A stretch of DNA of 64,000 nucleotides. It comes from Pseudomonas sp. Irchel s3f7 (lineage in GTDB: Bacteria > Pseudomonadota > Gammaproteobacteria > Pseudomonadales > Pseudomonadaceae). The stretch covers positions 124,001 through 188,000 of the forward strand of contig NZ_FYDO01000008.1 of NCBI RefSeq assembly GCF_900187615.1, in the 5' to 3' direction. Each line of letters starts with the position of its first letter. Positions within the stretch are counted from its first letter, which is position 1. The translations under genes and the position numbers were made by a program. The notes beneath the pieces were generated by a model. That model was not told the DNA's origin. It searched no databases and saw only the letters and a program-made list of their open reading frames with translations. Of this stretch, positions 57,270 through 64,000 are shown in pieces.

Positions 57270-57992
57270 TCAGTCAGCCAGCGCAGCCGTTTGCAGATCG
57301 AAAATTTCGCTCATGCCTTTCTTCGCCAGTTCCAGCATGGCGTTCAGCTCTTCCGGCTGGAACGGAGCGCCTTCGGCGGTGCCCTGGACTTCGATGAAGC
57401 CACCGGTGCTGGTCATCACGACGTTCAGGTCGGTTTCGGCAGCCGAATCTTCCAGGTAGTCGAGGTCGAGCACTGGCTCACCCTGATACATACCGACCGA
57501 CACGGCACCGATCATTTGCTTGAGCGGGTCGCCGCCTTTCAGGCCGCCGCGCTTCTTGATCACTTTCAAGGCGTCGACCAGTGCAACCATGGCGCCGGTG
57601 ATGGACGCAGTACGCGTGCCGCCGTCGGCCTGGATCACATCGCAATCGACGTACAGGGTCACGTCGCCCAGTTTGGACATGTCCAACGCAGCGCGCAGGG
57701 AACGGCCGATCAAGCGCTGGATTTCCAGAGTGCGGCCGCCTTGCTTGCCGCGGCTCGCCTCACGCTGGTTACGCTCGCCGGTGGCGCGCGGCAGCATGCC
57801 GTACTCGGCGGTCAACCAGCCTTGGCCCTGACCTTTGAGGAAACGCGGCACGCCGTTTTCGACGCTGACGGTGCAGATGACTTTGGTGTCACCGAACTCG
57901 ACCAGCACAGAACCCTCGGCGTGTTTGGTGTAGTTGCGGGTAATGCGGATCGAGCGGAGCTGATCGGCAGCGCGACCACTTGGACGTTTCAT
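57270..57992 (-). CDS. rph: Ribonuclease PH
   Basis: This 240-residue phosphorolytic 3'-5' exoribonuclease trims tRNA 3' ends. Family segments are [29 protein letters not shown] and [17 protein letters not shown] 57992 ([13 protein letters not shown]) is the conserved start. It is divergent from yicC. Confidence 0.98.
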   Translation of the reverse strand: MKRPSGRAADQLRSIRITRNYTKHAEGSVLVEFGDTKVICTVSVENGVPRFLKGQGQGWLTAEYGMLPRATGERNQREASRGKQGGRTLEIQRLIGRSLRAALDMSKLGDVTLYVDCDVIQADGGTRTASITGAMVALVDALKVIKKRGGLKGGDPLKQMIGAVSVGMYQGEPVLDLDYLEDSAAETDLNVVMTSTGGFIEVQGTAEGAPFQPEELNAMLELAKKGMSEIFDLQTAALAD

Positions 57993-58138
57993 AAGGGATA
58001 CCTGTACGGGGACGGAAAACTGCGGAGCATTATAGAGCCGCCAGCCACGCCTGGGCACTTCTAAAAAAATCCTCTGACGAGCGAAGGCGCTGAACAGCCC
58101 ACACCCGACGACCTGCAGCCGTTTGTCACACCGTGTGT

Positions 58139-58168
58139 TTGGGCGCATCGGCGCCACTGCGCTACAAT
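58139..58168 (+). promoter_or_regulatory. Putative sigma-70 promoter of yicC
   Basis: TTGGGC (58139-58144), an 18-bp spacer and TACAAT (58163-58168) lie about 90 bp before the yicC start. Confidence 0.45.
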
Positions 58169-58259
58169 CCTGCGCCTTTGCTGCCAGTCGGCTTTAATTC
58201 ATTGATAGCGGATTGCCGGAACGCCAGTTCTGCGCCGATCTGCATTGCGAGGTACCTCC

Positions 58260-59123
58260 ATGGTGCACAGCATGACCGCCTTCGCCCGCGTCGAGAAAGC
58301 CGGCGTTCAGGGCACCCTGAGCTGGGAGCTGCGCTCGGTCAACAGCCGCTACCTGGAACCGCACTTGCGCCTGCCGGAGTCCTTTCGCGACCTCGAAGGC
58401 GCCGTGCGTGAAGCCCTGCGCCAAGGCGTATCGCGGGGCAAGCTCGAATGCACCCTGCGCTTCACTGAAGAAAACACCGGCAAAGCGCTGCAAGTGGATC
58501 AGATGCGCGCCGCGCAACTGGTCGCGGCCGCCGAAACCATTGCCGGCCTGATCAAGAACCCGGCAGCGCTGAACCCGCTCGAAGTGCTGGCCTGGCCCGG
58601 CGTGCTGGTGGGTGACGCAACCGACCCGCAAGCCTTGAATGCCGAGGCTTTGGCGCTGTTCAATCAGGGTTTGAAAGAGCTCAAGGCCGGCCGCGAGCGC
58701 GAAGGCTCGGAGCTGGCCCGACTGATCAACGAACGCCTGACTTCCATTGAAGAAGACGTGGTGACCCTGCGCGAACTCGTTCCGCAAATGCTCGCCACCC
58801 AGCGCCAGAAAGTGCTCGATCGTTTCGCCGACATGAAGGCCGAAATGGACCCGCAGCGCCTGGAGCAGGAAATGGTCATGCTCGCGCAAAAAAGCGACGT
58901 CGCCGAAGAGCTGGATCGCCTGAGCACTCACATCATCGAAGTTCGCCGGGTGCTCAAGTCCGGTGGCGCGGCCGGGCGGCGCCTGGACTTCCTGATGCAG
59001 GAGCTCAACCGCGAAGCCAACACACTGGGCTCCAAAGCCTTCGACCCGCGCAGCACCCAGGCTGCGGTCAACCTCAAGGTGTTGATCGAGCAGATGCGCG
59101 AACAAGTACAGAATATTGAGTAA
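58260..59123 (+). CDS. yicC: YicC-family endoribonuclease
   Basis: This 287-residue protein matches E. coli YicC in length. It begins MVHSMTAFARVEK and contains VREALRQGVSRGKLECTLRF and the C-terminal SKAFDPRSTQAAVNLK segment. Members cleave RNA and affect small-RNA stability. ATG 58260 has GAGG at 7 nt. It precedes gmk by 12 bp. Confidence 0.95.
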   Translation: MVHSMTAFARVEKAGVQGTLSWELRSVNSRYLEPHLRLPESFRDLEGAVREALRQGVSRGKLECTLRFTEENTGKALQVDQMRAAQLVAAAETIAGLIKNPAALNPLEVLAWPGVLVGDATDPQALNAEALALFNQGLKELKAGREREGSELARLINERLTSIEEDVVTLRELVPQMLATQRQKVLDRFADMKAEMDPQRLEQEMVMLAQKSDVAEELDRLSTHIIEVRRVLKSGGAAGRRLDFLMQELNREANTLGSKAFDPRSTQAAVNLKVLIEQMREQVQNIE

Positions 59124-59756
<633 letters not shown>

Positions 59757-59823
59757 ACAGCTCTTCCCAAAACCGCTGCAGGGGCTTTACATTGGCACTT
59801 GTAGCGCGTTGGAGGGCTTGGTC

Positions 59824-59861
59824 AAAAAATCAGCGCTTCCCTAAACGCTGGTGATTTTTTA
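59824..59861 (+). terminator. Terminator-like hairpin after gmk
   Basis: AAAAAATCAGCG pairs with CGCTGGTGATTTTTT (2-nt bulge), ending in a T run. It separates gmk from rpoZ. Confidence 0.65.
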
Positions 59862-59923
59862 AACTGTCGAGTCCGCTCGCCCAACCGGGCAGCGCGCATA
59901 TTGCATTCGCTCCGAGGAATACC

Positions 59924-60187
59924 ATGGCCCGCGTAACCGTTGAAGACTGCCTAGAACACGTGGAAAACCGCTTTGAGCTGGTCATGCTCTCTACCAAGCG
60001 TGCCCGTCAACTGGCCACCGGCGGCAAAGAGCCACTGGTCCAGTGGGAAAACGACAAGCCTACCGTTGTAGCCCTGCGTGAAATCGCGGAAGGCCTGATG
60101 AGCTACGAGTTCATCGCCAACGCAGAAATCGTCGAAGACGAACCGCTGTTCGCAGCGTTCGAGGACGAGTCCAACGAGGCCGTCTAA
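59924..60187 (+). CDS. rpoZ: RNA polymerase omega subunit
   Basis: This 87-residue omega subunit ([35 protein letters not shown]) helps assemble RNA polymerase and forms part of a ppGpp site. A CGAGGA lies upstream. It precedes spoT by 57 bp, as in most gammaproteobacteria. Confidence 0.98.
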   Translation: MARVTVEDCLEHVENRFELVMLSTKRARQLATGGKEPLVQWENDKPTVVALREIAEGLMSYEFIANAEIVEDEPLFAAFEDESNEAV

Positions 60188-60244
60188 GCCTATGCCTGGT
60201 CGACGTAGCACGGCGCGGGATTACAGCTTGCGGCAGGAGACATC

Positions 60245-62350
60245 ATGCCGAGCATAGACGCCCTCGCCGATCGCTTATCGACCTACCTCGGCAACGACCA
60301 GGTCAATCTGGTCCGCCGAGCGTATTTCTACGCCGAACAAGCCCACGATGGCCAACGCCGCCGTAGCGGTGAGGCGTACGTCACGCACCCTCTTGCGGTG
60401 GCGAATATTCTTGCCGACATGCACATGGACCATCAGAGCCTGATGGCTGCGATGCTGCATGACGTGATCGAAGACACCGGTATTGCCAAGGAAGCGCTGC
60501 AAGCGCAGTTCGGCGAAACCGTGGCCGAACTGGTCGACGGGGTCAGCAAACTGACCCAGATGAACTTCGAGACCAAGGCCGAGGCGCAAGCCGAAAACTT
60601 CCAGAAAATGGCCATGGCCATGGCGCGCGACATTCGCGTGATCCTGGTCAAACTGGCCGACCGCCTGCACAACATGCGCACGCTGGAAGTGCTGTCCGGC
60701 GAAAAACGCCGGCGCATCGCCAAGGAAACCCTGGAAATCTATGCGCCCATCGCCAACCGGCTGGGCATGCACGCCATTCGCATAGAATTCGAAGATCTCG
60801 GCTTCAAGGCGATGCACCCGATGCGTTCCGCGCGGATCTACCAGGCGGTCAAACGCGCCCGGGGCAACCGCAAGGAAATCGTCAACAAGATCGAAGAATC
60901 CCTCAGTCACTGCCTGGCCATCGATGGCATTCAGGGCGAGGTCAGCGGTCGCCAGAAACACCTCTACGGCATCTACAAGAAAATGCGCGGCAAGCGTCGG
61001 GCCTTCAACGAGATCATGGACGTCTACGCGTTCCGGATCATCGTCGACAAGGTCGACACCTGCTACCGCGTGTTAGGCGCTGTACATAATTTGTACAAGC
61101 CGTTGCCGGGGCGCTTCAAGGATTACATCGCGATCCCCAAGGCCAACGGCTACCAATCGCTGCACACCACGCTGTTCGGCATGCACGGTGTTCCGATCGA
61201 GATCCAGATCCGCACCCGCGAAATGGAAGAGATGGCCAACAACGGCATCGCCGCTCATTGGCTGTACAAATCCAGCGGTGACGAACAGCCGAAAGGCACT
61301 CACGCCCGCGCCCGCCAGTGGGTCAAAGGCGTGCTGGAAATGCAGCAACGCGCCGGCAATTCGCTGGAATTCATCGAAAGCGTGAAGATCGACCTGTTCC
61401 CGGACGAGGTCTATGTGTTCACGCCCAAGGGCCGGATCATGGAGCTGCCAAAAGGCTCCACCGCGGTCGACTTCGCCTACGCGGTGCACACCGACGTGGG
61501 CAACAGCTGCATCGCCTGCCGGATCAACCGTCGCCTCGCGCCGCTGTCCGAACCGCTGCAAAGCGGCTCCACGGTCGAGATCGTCAGCGCCCCGGGCGCC
61601 CGGCCTAACCCGGCCTGGCTCAACTTCGTGGTCACCGGCAAGGCGCGCACGCACATCCGCCATGCGCTGAAACTGCAACGCCGCTCCGAGTCCATCAGCC
61701 TGGGCGAACGCCTGCTGAACAAGGTCCTCAACGGCTTCGACAGCTCGCTGGAAAAAATCCCGGCCGAGCGCATCAAGGCGATGCTCGCCGAGTACCGTCT
61801 GGAGTTGATCGAAGATTTGCTCGAAGACATCGGCCTGGGCAATCGCATGGCCTATGTAGTCGCCCGCCGCCTGCTGGGCGAAGGCGAACAGCTGCCAAGT
61901 CCGGAAGGCCCGCTGGCGATCCGTGGCACCGAAGGCCTGGTGCTCAGCTACGCCAAGTGCTGCACGCCGATCCCGGGCGACCCGATTGTCGGTCACCTGT
62001 CTGCGGGTAAAGGCATGGTGGTGCACCTGGACAACTGCCGTAACATCACCGAAATCCGCCACAACCCGGAAAAATGCATCCAGCTCTCGTGGGCCAAGGA
62101 TGTCACCGGCGAATTCAACGTCGAACTGCGCGTCGAACTGGAACACCAGCGCGGCCTGATCGCCCTGCTGGCCAGCAGCGTCAACGCCGCCGATGGCAAT
62201 ATCGAGAAAATCAGCATGGACGAACGCGATGGTCGCATCAGCGTGGTCCAACTGGTGGTCAGCGTTCACGACCGTGTGCACCTGGCCCGCGTGATCAAGA
62301 AACTGCGCGCCCTGACCGGGGTGATCCGCATCACCCGCATGCGCGCTTGA
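60245..62350 (+). CDS. spoT: Bifunctional (p)ppGpp synthetase/hydrolase SpoT
   Basis: This 701-residue stringent-response enzyme has an HD hydrolase domain (about 20-150, LHDVIEDTG with H72 D73), a synthetase domain (about 200-350, [19 protein letters not shown]), TGS (about 385-450), a conserved-cysteine region ([11 protein letters not shown]) and an ACT domain (about 625-701). The intact HD motif shows it degrades (p)ppGpp. Confidence 0.98.
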   Translation: MPSIDALADRLSTYLGNDQVNLVRRAYFYAEQAHDGQRRRSGEAYVTHPLAVANILADMHMDHQSLMAAMLHDVIEDTGIAKEALQAQFGETVAELVDGVSKLTQMNFETKAEAQAENFQKMAMAMARDIRVILVKLADRLHNMRTLEVLSGEKRRRIAKETLEIYAPIANRLGMHAIRIEFEDLGFKAMHPMRSARIYQAVKRARGNRKEIVNKIEESLSHCLAIDGIQGEVSGRQKHLYGIYKKMRGKRRAFNEIMDVYAFRIIVDKVDTCYRVLGAVHNLYKPLPGRFKDYIAIPKANGYQSLHTTLFGMHGVPIEIQIRTREMEEMANNGIAAHWLYKSSGDEQPKGTHARARQWVKGVLEMQQRAGNSLEFIESVKIDLFPDEVYVFTPKGRIMELPKGSTAVDFAYAVHTDVGNSCIACRINRRLAPLSEPLQSGSTVEIVSAPGARPNPAWLNFVVTGKARTHIRHALKLQRRSESISLGERLLNKVLNGFDSSLEKIPAERIKAMLAEYRLELIEDLLEDIGLGNRMAYVVARRLLGEGEQLPSPEGPLAIRGTEGLVLSYAKCCTPIPGDPIVGHLSAGKGMVVHLDNCRNITEIRHNPEKCIQLSWAKDVTGEFNVELRVELEHQRGLIALLASSVNAADGNIEKISMDERDGRISVVQLVVSVHDRVHLARVIKKLRALTGVIRITRMRA

Positions 62351-62372
62351 CCCACCCCTTAAGGAGCTATTC

Positions 62373-62753
62373 ATGACCAAGACTGTTATCACCAGCGACA
62401 AAGCCCCGGCCGCCATCGGCACTTATTCCCAGGCGATCAAGGCTGGCAACACCGTTTACATGTCGGGTCAAATTCCTCTGGACCCAAAAACCATGGAACT
62501 GGTTGAAGGCTTCGAAGCCCAGACCGTCCAGGTGTTCGAGAACCTCAAAGCCGTGGCTGAAGCTGCCGGCGGTTCGTTCAAGGACATCGTCAAACTGAAC
62601 ATCTTCCTCACCGACCTGAGCCACTTCGCCAAGGTCAACGAGATCATGGGCAAATACTTCGACCAGCCATACCCAGCCCGCGCCGCCATCGGCGTTGCAG
62701 CCCTGCCAAAGGGTTCGCAGGTTGAAATGGATGCCATCCTGGTCATCGAGTAA
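62373..62753 (+). CDS. ridA: RidA-family deaminase
   Basis: This 126-residue protein is the canonical RidA ([41 protein letters not shown] with the key arginine), which hydrolyses 2-aminoacrylate-type enamines. AAGGAG lies before the start. It is a second paralogue to the one in the dad operon. Confidence 0.97.
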   Translation: MTKTVITSDKAPAAIGTYSQAIKAGNTVYMSGQIPLDPKTMELVEGFEAQTVQVFENLKAVAEAAGGSFKDIVKLNIFLTDLSHFAKVNEIMGKYFDQPYPARAAIGVAALPKGSQVEMDAILVIE

Positions 62754-62821
62754 TGCGTACGGCGCAGCCCAGGGCTGCGCCGACTGCTCTGCTGTAAAGA
62801 AAGTCTGAAAGGATTCCACCC

Positions 62822-63562
62822 ATGCGCAAAGCGCTTGCTCTCTCGCTGCTCGCCCTGTTTTTGGGCGGATGTGCCAGCGACCCTGCCGACCGTGATATCA
62901 GCGGTACCTGGATCAACCAGGTAGCGATCGACGCTGCATCCAAAGGCGTTCCCCTGCGTGAAGCGCTCCAGGCCTATGGCCCGAACCTGGAATGGGACAT
63001 CAACACCAAGGCCGGCCAGGCCCGTTACACCAATGGTTTTGAAAAAGTCGAAGGCCAGTTGCTGGGTGAACAGTCCGGTGTCTGGAAAGTCGACTTTTAT
63101 GGCAGCTCGGCCAGCGAACTGAAGCGTGACGGCAAACAACTGAGTCAGTCCGCCAGCGACAACGAGCCCGAACAAGTCTTCGACCGCGCACAGACCCCGG
63201 TTCCGGATGGCGCACCGATGGGTGCCACCTTCGAACGTGCGCTGTATTCAGCCTACATGGGCGGCAGCTGGACCATTGTCAGTGGCCCCGGTGAAGGCGG
63301 CACGGTGCAATTCCAGGCCGACGGCCAGGTGACCGGCCTGCCGGGCAGTGATCGCTATGCGCTGTGCCTGGCTGGCGACTGCGCATCCATGAGCGGCGGC
63401 AACGACAACATGTGGCTGCAACTCAACGGCCAGGGCAATGCCTGGATCTTTGCGCGCAAGGGTAAAGCGCTGGAGATTTTCCAGACGGTGAACACCGCCC
63501 AGGCGGACGAAATGCCTTCGTTCACGACGGGTGATCGCAAGTGGTTGCTGGAAAAGCAGTGA
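62822..63562 (+). CDS. Lipoprotein of unknown function
   Basis: This 246-residue lipoprotein has lipobox FLGGC (C17) followed by ASDP. The mature part begins DISGTWINQVAIDAA, reminiscent of lipocalin-like 'SGTW' starts, and ends with beta-rich segments (NMWLQLNGQGNAWIFARKG). Two cysteines (CLAGDC) may pair. It lies 68 bp after ridA, with a GC hairpin (62769-62789) but no T run between. No named family is recognised. Confidence 0.85.
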   Translation: MRKALALSLLALFLGGCASDPADRDISGTWINQVAIDAASKGVPLREALQAYGPNLEWDINTKAGQARYTNGFEKVEGQLLGEQSGVWKVDFYGSSASELKRDGKQLSQSASDNEPEQVFDRAQTPVPDGAPMGATFERALYSAYMGGSWTIVSGPGEGGTVQFQADGQVTGLPGSDRYALCLAGDCASMSGGNDNMWLQLNGQGNAWIFARKGKALEIFQTVNTAQADEMPSFTTGDRKWLLEKQ

Positions 63563-63584
63563 TCCGAGCTTGAATTGAGCCCAC

Positions 63585-63674
63585 TGTAGGAGCCGGCTTG
63601 CTGGCGAAAGGGTCGTAACATTCAACATCAATGTTGGTTGTACGCCGCTTTCGCCAGCAAGCCGGCTCCTACAA
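63585..63674. repeat. REP pair (GGAGCCGGCTTGCTGGCG type)
   Basis: Inverted copies lie between the convergent lipoprotein and epimerase genes. It is the same type as at 46070-46157. Confidence 0.8.
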
Positions 63675-63693
63675 TGTGCGGGTTGTCAGGAAA

Positions 63694-64000
63694 TCAGCAA
63701 CGCCCCTCAAGAATCGCCGCATACCCCTCGCGAAAACTCGGATACGTCGGCGTCCAGCCCAACGCTTTTGCCCGCGCATTGGTGCATCGCTTGCTTCCCG
63801 TACGACGCACGCTGGCGTCATCGGCCCATTCCGTCACACCCAGATACTCACGCAACCAGCCCACCACATCCGCCAGTGCGGCTGGCGTGTCGTCGACACC
63901 AATATAGAAATCGTCCAGCGCCACGCCACGACGATCCGCCTCCAGCAGGCACGCCATCAATCCTGCGGCGTCGTCGGCGTGGATACGGTTGGCATACAAC
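63694..64000 (-). CDS. NAD-dependent epimerase/dehydratase family protein (partial)
   Basis: The C-terminal 102 codons of an extended short-chain dehydrogenase are visible: NRIHADDAAGLM, DDFYIGVDDTPAALADVVGWL, and the end YPSFREGYAAILEGRC. It resembles YeeZ-type sugar-nucleotide epimerase homologues. The start and cofactor site lie beyond the right edge. Confidence 0.85.
   Translation of the reverse strand, partial: LYANRIHADDAAGLMACLLEADRRGVALDDFYIGVDDTPAALADVVGWLREYLGVTEWADDASVRRTGSKRCTNARAKALGWTPTYPSFREGYAAILEGRC

Noticed and set aside
62769..62789. GGCGCAGCC...GGCTGCGCC hairpin after ridA as a terminator
   Set aside because: No T run follows, so it is at most an mRNA stability element between ridA and the lipoprotein gene.

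Overview
The window reads as a chromosomal segment of a Pseudomonas of the P. fluorescens lineage. The gene order rep - xpt - cycB - pauR - dadX/ridA/dadA - dadR - puuB-type oxidase - pauC-type dehydrogenase - rpmG/rpmB - dppA - radC - coaBC/dut/algC/argB - pyrE/crc - rph - yicC/gmk/rpoZ/spoT/ridA follows the order I recall for P. aeruginosa PA5293-PA5339. Codon use is GC-rich throughout, and many intergenic gaps hold Pseudomonas-type REP palindromes.

Region 1 (1-3010) is a junction. The tnsA/tnsB end of a Tn7-like transposon lies inside comM: tnsB runs off the left edge, tnsA follows, then four TnsB-type repeats and a CGACA terminus at 2361. The 3' half of comM resumes at 2362. The rest of the element and the 5' half of comM are outside the window. 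The comM remnant also lacks 4 nt, so it is frameshifted.

Region 2 (3370-19802) is the main accessory feature, ten tightly packed plus-strand genes plus one more behind a terminator. It starts with srfA, srfB (Hsp70/actin-like ATPase) and srfC (P-loop GTPase-like). A single-pass membrane protein follows. Next come an exported vWA protein like the periplasmic part of the type VI kinase PpkA, a LolD-type ATPase, an FtsX-type permease, a formylglycine-enzyme-like (SUMF1) protein and two coiled-coil lipoproteins. The run ends with a second vWA protein whose N-terminal domain is a paralogue of the SrfA N-terminus. The order vWA-ATPase-permease-SUMF1-lipoprotein copies ppkA-tagT-tagS-tagR-tagQ of the type VI threonine-phosphorylation pathway, but no kinase, phosphatase or secretion core is present. 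I infer an envelope-spanning sensory or force-transducing machine that joins a cytosolic ATPase/GTPase pair to an outer-membrane sensing module.

Region 3 (20006-43202) is mostly conserved: a LysR regulator, a MATE pump, a c-di-GMP phosphodiesterase (ProE position), Rep helicase, purine salvage, a CoA-transferase-type enzyme, a cytochrome c5, and a block for D-alanine and polyamine catabolism (pauR, dadX, ridA, dadA, dadR, puuB-like, pauC-like). A MocR regulator, a lipoprotein phospholipase D and an MFS transporter are interspersed.

Region 4 (43311-64000) holds ribosomal proteins L33/L28, a peptide-binding protein, RadC, CoA, dUTP, alginate/LPS-sugar and arginine synthesis genes, PyrE, Crc and GltS. 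An IS66 element with perfect ends and an 8-bp target duplication has landed in the last codons of a DUF4870 gene. The window closes with rph, yicC, gmk, rpoZ, spoT, a RidA gene, a lipoprotein gene and a partial epimerase gene.
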